Source: Blastomussa wellsi | Lineage: Eukaryota > Cnidaria > Anthozoa > Scleractinia > Plerogyridae | NCBI GenBank assembly: GCA_947652115.1 | Contig: OX393562.1 | Span: 20,506,969 to 20,570,968 of the forward strand | Reading direction: 5' to 3' | Length of the DNA: 64,000 nucleotides | Shown: positions 26,201 through 38,051 of the stretch, one piece after another | Numbering within the stretch: the stretch's first letter is position 1 | Layout of the letters: every line of letters starts with the position of its first letter | Program-made: the position numbers and the translations under genes | Notes under the pieces: model-generated | Seen by the model: only the letters and a program-made list of their open reading frames with translations | Database searches by the model: none | What the model was told of the DNA's origin: nothing

Positions 26201-27452
26201 ATTTTCCGATAATGTCTCCAACAGCGTTAAAGTGCTGGTATATAGTCCCGGCCGGATATTTTCATAAACATGCAAAAAGCTATGACCATTTTCTTGCTAC
26301 ATAGATGGTGCTAGAGTATATTTCAGTTTGTATCGATGAGTTATAGCACTGATGGCGAAACAATAAAGAAACTTTGGTCTATCTGTAATCTGACGACGAT
26401 AGCCAGTGATTTACACTTTGTCACAGGCAAAAGAAAATTTTGTCCGATTTTTCCCTTTTTCTTAGACTGTACGACGGCTGTGGATTTGGTGTTTGTTGTT
26501 GACTCATCTGGAAGCATTGGGTGGAGGAACTTTTTGAAGGTGAAACGAATCCTACTCAAGCTCATCAAACGATTCTCTGTCAGCGCTGCTTACGCACGAA
26601 TTGGCATCGTCCAGTACTCCAGTTACGCTCAAGTTATTTTCACGTTAAACAGATCACAGAAATTGGGATTTAATAGACTTGCAAGGAGGATTAAACGAAT
26701 GCATTACTTCCGAGGAGGGACGAAAACGGGGGAAGGTCTGGAATTGGCCAGTAGGATGCTACACTCTTCTAAGAGGAAGCTAGATGGTGAAGTCATAAGG
26801 CACGACAAGGTATTGTATATTTTTATTCTATGTTACAGAGGCAAAAATTAAAAAAGCAGGGGTTGGGAAAGGGATAGGGCAGGCCATAGGCGTACGGGCA
26901 ACTTTTTCAAGGGGACGGTGAACAATTTGCCTTTCCCAAATTTTTTCATGCTGCCCAAAAATCTGATTTGCCCAAAATTTGGGGGGGGGGGGGGTGCAGT
27001 CCCCCCCTGCCCTCCCGGCCCGTACGCCTATGGGGCAGGCAAACATGTAAGGAAAGGGTAACGAGTAGGTAATGGATAAGGTAAGGGTGGTGTAATAAGG
27101 CATTGTGGATTTACTAGTCTCCAAGAGAGAAGCCAACAACACGGTTGACTCTCCTTTCCCCCCACAGGTAGTTGTCGCCTTGACTGACGGGCTCACAAAT
27201 GACGATGACTTGCTGACACTTAACACTTCTTTGTCGGCCCTAAAAGAAAATGCGTACGTTGTAGCCGTGGGTGTGGCCGGCAAGGGCTACAACCGCGAGA
27301 GGAAAACTCAACAACGTGTCCAGTTGAGCCAGATCGCTTCCAGTGAGGAGGCTCTATTCTATGAGGCAAACTTCAAGCAACTCTACGACCACGTGGGTCC
27401 AATTGCTCGCCAGGCATGCCCTGTGGTCTTCAAAAAATCACGCAAGGTGTAA
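23243..27452 (+). CDS. Secreted vWA-domain protein, coral matrix type
   Basis: Five exons join in phase (23243-23648, 24227-24559, 25205-25267, 26466-26809, 27168-27452), giving about 476 aa. In order: a signal peptide (residues 1-20, ending QLAHG); an acidic segment; a strongly lysine-rich linker (about 85-130); a Cys-rich domain of about 110 residues with GCYRD, YPCFGIQFYGECWG and CVKGVG; a short exon with the YGCCPDNAMPAYGPNGEGCP cassette known from papilin-like proteins; and a vWA domain whose metal site is complete (DSSGS, Thr in GGTKTGEGLE, Asp in VALTDG). All internal introns except the last are phase 1, typical of shuffled extracellular modules. The likely role is adhesion or organic-matrix scaffolding outside the cell, as for skeletal matrix vWA proteins of corals; this is inference. 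Introns 2 and 4 each hold a MITE. Confidence 0.85.
24976..25168. mobile_element. 193-bp MULE-like MITE in vWA gene intron 2
   Basis: The ends ATGCCTCGTCCCCAGGCG and CGCCTGGAGACGAGGCAT form an inverted repeat. They are flanked by cacaatggca (24966-24975) and cacaaaggca (25169-25178), identical at 9 of 10 positions. The interior is GC-rich relative to its surroundings. The 9-10 bp duplication fits Mutator-like elements. Its terminal CTCGTCCCCAG motif is shared with 36072-36264, which has the same length. Confidence 0.7.
26885..27032. mobile_element. 148-bp hAT-type MITE in vWA gene intron 4
   Basis: The terminal inverted repeat CATAGGCGTACGGGC is flanked by a perfect 8-bp duplication, gggcaggc (26877-26884 and 27033-27040), the classic hAT signature. 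A run of about 14 G's sits at the centre. It is non-coding. Confidence 0.8.
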
Positions 27453-28357
27453 GTAGAATGTGTGCGGTACTGGAAGACCGAAAAGTTCAGCCTAAATTTT
27501 TCAAGTTTGTCATCAATTATAATCCTTCTCAATCTTGCTCATTCGAACCCATCTTTGTTTCCTCTCAGTTTTGTTTTGTTTCACCTCAGTCTCTGGTGTT
27601 TTTTCCTCCTCGGTAAAATATCCGTTAATCCAACTGAAGACAATTTTGCACGTTACCAATGATGACTTCTTCATTCGTGGTGACTAAGCCAAGCGTTATG
27701 TCAAGTAAGACACTTTACAACCAAACCTCACACTAGCTACTTTTTAATATACTTTTGGGGATAGCGAATTGTTCATGTTATGTTTGTCTTGCTTTCCAGG
27801 TGACAAGAATCAAGCGACCCTTAACGATTAAAATTCAAGGCGTATGATCAATCATACAGGGAACATGGGAAGTTTTTCTATAATTCACAACCTAACTTGT
27901 AAAAGTAGATGAAATAAAATAGACGGGAAAAATAAAGCTTTGAAGAGGGATATTTGTGTTCAGGTTGTGTCATTGCAAATTACTTATCTGTTCCACTGTA
28001 AAACTGGGTAGTGATAGCATCAGAGTTTGCTACAAAAAAAACGTCGAACTCAATCAGAGAAACTTCAATATTTAAACGGTCGAGATCATTTCACGAATCA
28101 CTTCAGCTTCACGTTTCAAGACTAGACTTTCGCTATTATTTTAACAAAATTTGATTTCAATTCCAAACGTTTCACGAATCATCTAGAAGCTTCCTATAAT
28201 TCCGTTAGTCAGCAGTGCTGAGAAAAACTTTTTCCACCTCTTAATTTGAGGAGTAGATTATCGTAAAATAGGAACGCTCGCTCCAGCTTATAACCCCATG
28301 GGCTGGGAGCAAGGGTGGCGCGGTGACAGAGTCGCTTGCCTCCCACCAATGTGGCCC

Positions 28358-28435
28358 GAGGGGTACTCCCATATCTGGGCTCTATAGGTATGTGCCGCGG
28401 GATAGGGTATGGATTTTATAGGGTATCACTTTTGC
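28358..28435 (+). repeat. 'GGGGTACTCCCATATATGGGC' family repeat, copy 1
   Basis: The core 'ggggtactcccatatctggg' followed by 'atagggtat...tagggtatcac' recurs at 45203-45270, 50745-50870 and, inverted, near 39985-40016. It is an interspersed family of unknown class. Confidence 0.5.
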
Positions 28436-28487
28436 TTCGTTTAGCATTGTTCCCGGTTAGTCTGCGTAGCCGGCGGGATTTGAGTTT

Positions 28488-28599
28488 GCGAGCTACTCGA
28501 AGCCCGTGAGGTCATGCGGCGAAGCCGCGTGAGTGGAAATTGTGCGAGCTACTCGAAGCCCGCGAGGTCAAGCGGCGAAACCGCGCGAGTGGAAACTCA
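28488..28599. repeat. Two-unit 56-bp tandem duplication
   Basis: Units at 28488-28543 and 28544-28599 both begin gcgagctactcgaagcccg and differ at only a few positions. They adjoin the left arm of the 42-bp inverted repeat. Confidence 0.7.
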
Positions 28600-28618
28600 A
28601 CGGCTCACCAATATACCT

Positions 28619-29059
28619 TCTGTGGCGATATCCAATCAAAACTATTCCAGTATTAAGCGTGAAAGTGAAGACAGCAGAATCAGAGTGCATCAGGCCTGTC
28701 ATCAAGATCGCTGTGATCTGCCCTGCTGAAGGATACGACTGCTGAGCTGAATGAAAAGGAGTACGCCCTTTTCGGGGCGGAGAATGTTTCGCTGATTGAC
28801 ACTTAATAGAGTTGATTGACAATTGATTTTATAATTAACCGCGTGATTGACAGTCGATGGCGTAATCGCTAAGTAAGTTGATCTTTCTGTTTAAAATGAC
28901 ACGTTTTCACTTACACGAAACCTGAGACAGTGTTCTGAACCTTGCGTTGAACGTCGCTAACCTGAAGTGTATTTTCTGTTTGATCTGCTGACCCGTTTAC
29001 CCGTTTTGCTGACCTGTACGCTTAATACTGGAATAGTTTCGATTGGATATCGCCACAGA
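28619..29059. repeat. 42-bp inverted-repeat pair bounding 441 bp
   Basis: The arm 28619-28660 (starting tctgtggcgatatccaatc) is the reverse complement of 29018-29059 with a single mismatch in 42. The enclosed sequence is non-coding, with repeated 'gattgaca' motifs. Probably a non-autonomous DNA element or the remains of one. Confidence 0.6.
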
Positions 29060-29281
29060 AATCGAATACAACTACAAAAAACTACAAAAACTTTCTCGCC
29101 GAGAAAGATGAAAGATTTCTTTAATGTCAACGATGGAAGAACAATTCAACAATTGAACGATAAAAGTAGAAATATAACACAATAAAACTAAACATAAGTA
29201 TAAGTCATGATTGGTTTTAGTTTTTCTTTTGAAAAAAAAATGGCCTACTCGTTTTTGGTTATCAAACCACAACGTTACGAG

Positions 29282-32200
29282 TTAACTTTTAAATTCAGCC
29301 CCTGGTTTTATCAGCCAAACTTTATCACGAACAACCTTGTCTTTGTTTCGGACCCACTCAAAATAAAGTGCCGATCTGTTAGCTACCAGGACTCTGCCGT
29401 AGCCATAGTCGTTCTCATGAAAATACGACCATTTTACATTCAGGAAGGGTTCCCAGTCCAGTGCGAACCCGGCCGAACCTACTATGAGGTGGGTAGTACC
29501 CAGTCCTTCCTCTTGGCATTCGTGCTTGTATACTGCGCATGTTCTCTGGTAACTGTGATAGTGACCCCAGAAGGCCAGGTCCACTTTGTATTCGTGAAAA
29601 AGGTTCTCCAAGTAGTGCTGCATGCCCAACGACACGATATAGTCACCTATAACGGATAAGGTCTCATGGGTTAAATTATCCACAAGAATATTAATATATA
29701 GATTTAGCCAAGCCTAAAAGCGGAGCTCCGTATTTTTGCTGGTTCTTAATAATTTCTATGAAATTAATAATAATTGGTGGTTTTCACGTCACGCAAGTAT
29801 CGCGCAAGTTTCACGCACGCAAGAAATAAAATCGTTTACCTTTCAATAAATTGAGTCAAGAAATTGAAATATCGTAGAAGAGTAATAAATAAACAACGTG
29901 CCAAAGTTTAGGGGATGTACGATATTCCGAACTCGAGTTATTCGGCAAAATGAAAATTATAGCGTTTAGTATGGAGACGCCATGTTGGAGCCCCTTTGAG
30001 GGACTCCAACAAACATCTGGAGTTTACTTTGGCTCTCTCAAAACGTTTCTTCTCGTTATTAAACTTGAAAACATTCCATCAACATATCGGTTACTCAGAA
30101 CTCGAAAACAAAAGGCGAATCGATATTTTCGCGCACGTAACATGTTACCCAGAAACGATGCCGATGTCACGCATTGTGAAAAATCTAAAATTCAAACTGT
30201 TCTATTTTCAAAACAAAGCCTTCAACCCAGCTGAAAACAGGCCAGCAGATATATGTTTAAAAATTGTTATTACCTGATGAAGTTGAAAACTCAAATTTTT
30301 TTATTTTAGTTTTTTCTGACGTCACGTGAAAACCAAGGATTAAAAACGTCAACTCCAATTGCAGAATTTCCGCTAAGAATGACCATAAAATGTTAAAAAA
30401 TGCTGCCAGAAGGAAACAAATCAGACCTGAGCCCGCGATCAATGAAGAAAACTATTGCCTGGTCAGCGGTCAACTTAAAAAAAACACGTTTCCTCGATGA
30501 GTTCTAACCTGAGCCCGCGATCTGATCATGTGATACTTTTCAGCGGATACCTCGATTTGACAGCTGTCAATTGACCATAACATGGCTGCCCTATAACAAA
30601 GATGTAAGCTGATAAGGCTGACAAGGTGCTGACAAGGCATGGCTATTTGTGGCCGCCATGTTGCGCGACTCCGCTAGCCATGATAACCATGAGAAAATCA
30701 ACTCATGGGTTTCGTTTTCTTTCTCATATGACTATGGGGCTCCGCTTGGCGGCCATTGGGGCTGTCGGAGCTCCTCTATTACTATCTCATTGACAAAGTC
30801 GATACAGTAAGCTATACCGGATAATACACCTCATTTTGGAATAAGGTGTATGAGACTGATGATGAAATGATATCGAAATTCATCGTCTTGTCTTGTTGTA
30901 AATATTGAATTTCTTACTCAGTACTGCCTGGCTTGAATACATTGGTCGATGGCCTCCCAACACAACCCAAGGGGTTTTGCTTCGGTCCACTTTCCTGAGG
31001 TCGTTATCCAGCCATGCGTACTGTCTGGAGCCAGGTCTGTAATCGTGTTCAGTGCTCATCATAATAAAATGAACGCTTCCGTAATCATAACTGTACCTGC
31101 GAAGTGTAACCAACAGCGCTGATTAAACATCTTAATATCGACATAAAGTAGTGCAAACATGAAGTCTGGTCAACTGTTATTGAAATAAATGGTAGATAAG
31201 AATAAAAAGGATTGTGCAGGAAAGTCAGACATGTTCATTACTTTAGTTCACTTTGTTTTCCCGCGACAGATGTGTTCCACGTGTTCTTATTCTACCGAAT
31301 TGAAAACCTCATCTGCGTATGGTAGAAAGAGTTCCCGTCTGCCGACTGATTTTGGCCATGAAGAGGGTGGGAATGGGGGGTGGGGGTGGGGCTAGGAAGA
31401 GTGGACTAACGGAGCTGTTCTCTTGCGCGCATTTCACCTACAGGCTGCCAAGAACCACGCAAAACATTATCTGTCTGGAATAGGACAGGTAAAAAAAATT
31501 GTAAGAGGAACAGACAAAAATAAGATCAACGCACCACCAAAGAGCATTTCCATTATCAGGCATGTGAAATCTGTAGTACATTGGCACTCCACACTCTCCC
31601 CCAGAGTCATCACCAAAGTTCCCCCACCAAGGGTGCCACCCTTCACCTGGAGCACCACTAGGGTCTTTGGAGCCTCCTGACAAATGGTCCTGTTCGTGAT
31701 TGCCCATGCCCACCATATATGGCATTAATGTTGCGTAAGGCTCAATGAGCTCGTGCCACTGGTCCCAAATGTACGACTGACGCAAAGACGACAGTGAAAC
31801 AGACAAGTTAATAGTCAAGTAAAATATTTCAGTACGAAGTTTGATGTTCTCGATAAGATTTTAGTTTTTCTTGCTGTGTCAAGCGGACAGGCAGCTTTGA
31901 TATACCGTCAAATTCTCCCGACTAACGTTAATGAATGCATACCAATCACTTGTGAGCTTTTATAGTTCGAGCTTGGGGAAAAGGGCTTTAAGTGGTTAGT
32001 TAGAAGAGACTGGAGTTAGTTTTGCTACACTAGTGATAAGTGAAAATGTTTGATGTCATTTTTTGTAACGTTGTACGTAAACTTGGTCTATATGTTGAGG
32101 TAATTTCAGCATCTTGTTATTCAGTCAAATAATGGACAAACTTGCGAGTAAATGGGTTATCTGAATGTTGTTCGACATCGTGACTTCACAAAAAATATTT

Positions 32201-35200
32201 CTGACGCAAACCGTGGTTTCAATTAATCTCCCTGCGGTGGCGAGAATCAAACCGCGAAAGGTACTTACAAATCCTCTAGCGTAAGAGATGTCACCGACAT
32301 GGAATACAAGCGAGCTGCCATTCTTGGCCTCTTCAACCATGTACGTTGCTGTATCGTGCGCCCCAAATAATGCGGACACTCCCATGTCACCATACACCAC
32401 AAACCTAAAGGATGTGTCAGGGTCTGTAGGAGGGGCGGAACGGAACATGCGCACAGCGCTCATCATCTAAACAACGACAAAAAGGTAATATTATTAAGAC
32501 GATCAATTTAAAATTATCTAAGGATTTTAGTATGTCCATGCTTTAGCGACGGCTCATCAAACCAATTTAATTCTTTCGCAGACCCGGCTCCGCTAGCTTG
32601 GATCGTTATGATCGTATACCTACCAACTTTTTCCGAGTCAAAAGCGTGAGATTTTTATCAGGGTTTCGAAGAAGACCCGATCATTTACGAAGTCGTCCGA
32701 AGATTTTTCGAGGTCTTTCCGAACGCTTCCGAATACAGTTCGAAGATTTCCGGATCCCAGTCAAACATAACGTCGTCGAAACGTTGTCCCAAGTGCTTCT
32801 TTTAAAATCGGGAAATTTGGGTGAAGTTACGTCATTTAGACGAACGATTATGTTCGTGCATTATTGCTTCAAGTTTACATATTTCTAGAAATTGTATGTG
32901 TCAGTTGAGGCTGTAATATCACACATTTCTCAGCGAGGCGTGCATGAGAATTTGGTCCGTAGGCGTGAGTAGATGTGAGATCAAAGTTTTCGAGACGCAG
33001 GCGCCAAACTTGCGCTTAATGATAACGGTAGCCTGTTCGCGCGCATTTTTTCTTTGCGCCGTTCCCCACAAACCGAACGCCTGGAATAGACTACAGAGTT
33101 GGTGGCAAGGACCAATCTCGTGCAATTAGGATCTTTTTGTTGTTCAAATTCAAGAGAGCGCCTGGCTTTGATATCGCAACAATTGGGACATTGCTTCGTT
33201 GTTCTTTTGCCCCCTGCATGCAGCTTCGATACATATAGATTTCGCATCTTGTCACCGATGTGTCTTGCTCGCGCACATACAGCTTTTTTTACGCGCACAT
33301 AAAGCTTTTTCTACGTTTTCTAGACCTTGAAAACGGAACACGATTTATTAGAGCAAAGCCTGATTAGATTCGAAAGTAAGAAGGGACGAGCGAAAGGAAC
33401 AAAACACTGAATTTAACAAAGAAGTTCAAGATGTCACAGAAGAGCGAAAAATATTCACACAGTAAATCGGTATAAATGGGCCACTTTTGGGACGCTGCGG
33501 CTCTTGTATATGAATAACGTAAAGACCGACTATTTGAAAAATAGCCTTGATTTCAGGTCCTACAACTGTCTGGAACAGCCTGCCCTGTAAGCTTAGGGAG
33601 TCAAAATCCCTTGGCATATTATAAGTCTTGGCCAAACCTAGGTATCTTAATATCATTTAGATTATTAATTTGCAGTTGTAGTTTTATGTACTCAAGGAGT
33701 TTCTTCAGTTTTATTCAGTGCATAAATGCAATAAGTAAATAATAAATTGTTAATAAATACATTCAACCAGCACTGTTTTGCAGACAATCGCAAAAAGATT
33801 ATTGAATGCAAAGAGACAATTCTACGTCTCTGCTGTGGCTCTCGTTCCATTGTGCACGACTTTAGATGTACCATTGCTAGTTCTAACTTTAACTGGCTAA
33901 ATTAACAACAAACCTTAGAGGATCCGTATGAGTAATAATACTGTGTAGAGGGTCTGAGTCCTATTAGGAGAACGTCATGAATGTAGCCAGGACTGGAAAA
34001 GAAACCGCATGATGAGGCAGGTGGTCCACACATGTCGGTCTTGTGGTACGTTTTCGAGGTGCCTGTCGCTGAAAAACGCAGCGACTGAGAGTCTTGGCCA
34101 TAATGCACAATCGGAGGATCATCTGAAACAAAAGCAAATTATCGATTAAAATGAATTAAATGTACACCAAGACACAATTTTGTCCCAGCTGTTGCACATA
34201 AAACGAAAGACCTCTAGGGACGAGGTTGACCAATACATAAAAATATTAGTCCTCTTATGAGAACGAGGCTTCAAGCAGATAGCAAAAGTAGCTATTCCAG
34301 GTTAACGGCGAGAATTCGGCAGTACGCAGCTCTTTACAAGGTCCCACAGTATTGGGCAGGCTGAAAAAATGATAAACAAACAACAGTAACAATAGACTCT
34401 AACCCTAAAACAATAGAGCTGCGTGTTCCATGTATTAAGATGCAATGAAATTGGAGGTTCTAGATGGCTGCGAACTCTCGAATTCTTTTCCTCCCCAACG
34501 CCTTTTATCAAACAAGAGAGGTCTGTCTTCACCTCACCCTTTTTAAAGCGCTTATCAAGTTTCTATGGCAATGGAAAGTGTCCTCTACCCTGTGATCCTT
34601 GTTTCGAGTGTTGTCAAGCCTTGTTCCACGCCTGTAGTGACATGCCAACCACCCACCAACTTCCCATCCCGATGTTCCAACGCGAGCGCAAACAACATAA
34701 CGTACAGAAAATTAGCGCTCGCAAAGAATACCTTTCCAGTTATTTTTCGAGATAATTCTACCTAGCGTGATATGCCGTAGCGTGTGAACAGGCTCCGGGG
34801 GCGGGTATGTCACGCAGCCGCCAGGAAATCACGAAGCTCACCAGACAGTCACGAGACACTCAAATAACGCAATTTAGCGGACCCAGACCGGCTTCCCCCG
34901 TTCTACGGAAATCGGTCAGTCAATATTTTGAGAGTTCATGGATATTTCCAAGCTTTAATATAAAAACTCGGAAATTAAACAGCTGGTCATTACCTCGTCC
35001 GAGTGACTCAAAACACCCGAAAATGGCACTTTGGACCTCAAGACCTCAAGGGTCCCCAAAGTTGGTTCTCGGTTGGAGCATGCCACCAGACATCTGAAAT
35101 CGGTAACTCTTTTCTCTGGATCCGCGCAAAAGCGTTTGACATTTGTTTGATCGAAAGTAGTCAAATTCCAATCAAAAAATAAAATTATTACCTGTCCCCG

Positions 35201-35756
35201 ATACCCACATAACTCTCATCTGCGAAGGGTCACCTGTCAGAGCTATATGTCCTTGCAAAGGAGCGTAAATTCCTCCTTTAAACTGCAACAAATTACTTGT
35301 GGCAACGTGCAGATAACTCTTCTGATAATAACGAAACTCGCAGTTGATTCTCATGTTGTACACAGTGACCTGAGTCCTGCCGTATCCAAAGGCATAACTC
35401 GACGAGTCCGTAACGTAAAAGTAGTCTAGATAGTGGTGAGCTTCATCATTTTCTGGGCAGTACAATGCGATGAAGTCTGTTGCGCTGGGATTTGATATCC
35501 CACTCCATGAAACGTTCACAGCGGCACCGTTTTCAACCAAGCTCGGACTGACCTTCAGAGTAGCATCGGAAGGGAAATGTTCACGAATTGGAAACGCGAA
35601 TTTCACGCGCGTTTGAGGATTGCTCGCGTCCACCACTGTGCCATCCGGATTGATCCGTTTGAAGTACGTGGGAACTGAGTGTTGTTTCTTTGCCTCTGTA
35701 CCTACAAATATACAGAGAAGGAAACACGCCAGCAAAGAACACCACAAAAGCCTCAT
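29282..35756 (-). CDS. Purple acid phosphatase, tandem copy A
   Basis: Secreted Fe/Zn-type metallophosphatase (ACP7/plant-like PAP family) that hydrolyses phosphomonoesters at acid pH. Six exons in phase (35192-35756, 33914-34122, 32269-32466, 31535-31776, 30918-31096, 29282-29646) give 585 aa. The first exon encodes a signal peptide (LLWCSLLACFLLCIFVGTEA) and an N-terminal fibronectin-like domain ending in GDPSQMRVMWVSGT. The catalytic domain shows all five metal motifs: GDMG, GDISY, GNHE, GGHR and GHYH, so the seven metal ligands are present. Introns have phases 1, 0, 0, 2 and 1. The exon 4 donor is gtgcgt, so the frame also runs on into the intron. The start is the first ATG before the signal peptide. 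An identical layout occurs in the gene just upstream (38052-43645): a tandem duplication. Confidence 0.93.
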
Positions 35757-36071
35757 ACTTCCGTTGATTTGGCTGCTGCAACGGATGAACCGGTTTTTGT
35801 TGTCACACGGGATCGTAACTAAATCTTATCGCACGTACTTAAATCGCATTAGAGAGAGATTGTTATTACAGAGTCGTTTACTTGCACTGAACTCTGTGGA
35901 AGAGGGGAGAAAGCCGGTTTTAATAGCACGTTGGACCCTCGATCCAAATGTCCAATTTCGAACGATGGACGGGTTCAGTCTTGTCCTTTTTGAGCAAAAA
36001 ATGGCCAAAATGAGGACTTTCTGCATGCACCCAGGAGTAGAATACGGAATTTAAAATACTGATCAAAACAC

Positions 36072-36264
36072 ATTCTCGTCCCCAGAGCCGCTTGTCCCTC
36101 TTTGCCGGCTGGGCAAAGAGGGACAAGCGGGATTAAAACGGCTGACGTGATTGGATTCCCTTTGTTTGATTTCAGCGAATCAAATCGTGTGTCCCCAGAG
36201 CCACTTGTTTCTCGTGCACAGGCCCAGCCAGCTAAGAGAAACAAGCTGCTCTGGGGACGAGAAT
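36072..36264. mobile_element. 193-bp MULE-like MITE with perfect 11-bp target duplication
   Basis: The ends ATTCTCGTCCCCAGAGC and GCTCTGGGGACGAGAAT are inverted. The flanks gatcaaaacac (36061-36071 and 36265-36275) are identical, fitting Mutator-like elements. An additional internal hairpin (36090-36128, arms gcttgtccctctttgcc) nests inside the left half. The element is non-coding and recent, judging by the perfect duplication. Confidence 0.8.
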
Positions 36265-36814
36265 GATCAAAACACTGATAGTTAATTGCTAGCCTGTCAT
36301 TGAGGTATTTTAACAGTTTGAAAGGACCATTGAAACTATCTCGAATACAGAACAAGAAAAGAAATGTGATATGTAACTTGGAAAGGTATACGTGTAAGAT
36401 ATATGGAAGGTATGGGTATACGATAGATGTACCTTTTCTGTCAAAAATGATATATGAAAGGGTATTGATTTGCATCGGAGCGGATCCTATTCATGATCAG
36501 ACCCAAGTCGCAGAGGCGTAGCCAGGATTTTTCAAAGGGGAGGGGGGGGGGGGTTATACTGTGCCACACCCAGGGTGCTCACCGTCCTCCAGTTCCCCAT
36601 ATCGAGAAGGAAAGTATCAAGAGAAATTTGAGTGTTTGCGTTTTATACAATTTATTTTTCATTTTTCATTTAGTACTGTCATGCGTTCTCTGCAAGCCGC
36701 TCAGTCTGGCTAGAGCATAGAGGGCAACCGAGGCTCGATTTCCGATACCAGCCGCTGCCGCGCTCCTCCCGAAAACACGCCGTCTCTTCTCGCTGGGGAA
36801 CGAAGACCGGATTC

Positions 36815-36816
36815 GG

Positions 36817-36868
<52 letters not shown>
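36815..36868. repeat. (GATT)n microsatellite
   Basis: About 13 uninterrupted units of the tetranucleotide GATT. It reads as a Ser-Ile-Asn-Gln repeat on the minus strand, which I do not regard as coding. Confidence 0.95.
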
Positions 36869-38051
36869 ACAACATAGGTAACACATGCGCTCCACTAGCT
36901 GAAACAGCTATCCCCTGCTATCCAGTAAAACAGCGAGCGGCAAGTTTAACTCAAGTCTTTCTAAACGTTTTTTCAAAAGTATTTAAAACTGTTTCATCAC
37001 TGAAATTTATCAATTGGTAGAATAACTAGTGCTATAGTTTTGCTTTATTTCATAAAGCAAACTTAGATAATGCACCCACTCTCCAACCAGAAAGAGTTTC
37101 CAATGTGAAAGCTGGCATGTACTGTCATGTACCGCGATTCTATTGTATTAATCGGGCTCACAAAATTCGGATTTCTGTCAGTTCTGTCTTAAATAGGGAA
37201 ATCAGAAGTTTGTGCCTTAAACTGGGTCAGCATTTGAGTGGTCGAGGCCCCCCGCACCTCCTTGCCCAGTCATATATCAAGCACCACCCCCCCCCCCCCT
37301 CCCACGAATGTTAAAGGTGTATCAGCGGCGCATTTTGAGTTCTTTAAAAAAGTAAACCGATACCAATATAAATCAGATCATTGCATTTATTATCCTCCTT
37401 ACAAACTTTTACAGGTGAAATTTTATTACAAATGATTGCTTAATTTCTATGAAATTCAGTCCAAATTTACTGAGTTACTGTGAAACCTTTATCAAAGCGA
37501 CTAAATCCCGTATAAACAAAGGTTATAAGAGAAATGTTTTGTCGTGTTCGCGCTGGGAAATCTTTTTCTATATAAAAACAATACGTTTGGGCAATTAAGT
37601 TTAAAAGCACTATTTAAAAGCGCTCTTGAAAACCAAGGAAAACAATTTATCTGTGTTCAATTACATTTAATACTGGCTTTTTGAAATGTTGCACATCTTT
37701 AACAAGTGATTAACCCATTTCTTGATTTCATGTTCTTTGGAGTCACCTTTCTAATTATTGCTATTATTATTATTATTATTTTTCTTGGCTAATTTTTGAA
37801 ATTAGTTTCTCGGTAAATTTAGAGCTGAAATCTTCAAGTTGAAGATAAAGTCAGTAAAGTTACTGATTTGCTAAAAATTGACAATTTCAACTAGTGTGAC
37901 AGGGTTCCAAAACTACTTAACACAGAGAGACGACACTGAGTCCTGCGTGGTTCAACAAAAATATCAAAACGACTTCAACTAAATTACTCAAGGGTAATTT
38001 CAAACACATTGCAATGCTGCTTGACTAGATACTGCGCAATGAACAGTGATA

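Larger units (their letters stand above)
27453..29281. other. Intergenic repeats between vWA and phosphatase genes
   Basis: No gene is recognised. From about 28350 the interval contains a 'ggggtactcccatat' family repeat (28358-28435), a two-unit 56-bp tandem repeat and a 42-bp inverted-repeat pair, listed separately. The rest should hold the 3' ends of the flanking transcripts, which converge here. Confidence 0.45.
35757..38051. other. Intergenic region between the two phosphatase genes
   Basis: This 2.3-kb spacer should contain the promoter of copy A and the 3' UTR of copy B. It holds the 193-bp MITE at 36072-36264, a fragment beginning 'cagaggcgtagccaggatt' (36511) that looks like a hAT terminus, and the GATT microsatellite. 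No other gene is recognised. Confidence 0.5.

Noticed and set aside
31438..31534. Read-through extension of phosphatase A exon 4
   Set aside because: The frame stays open past a GTGCGT donor, but copy B splices at the identical phase and the next exon joins correctly only from that donor.
36710..36895. Asn/Gln/Ser/Ile repeat protein
   Set aside because: Translation of the (GATT)n microsatellite only.
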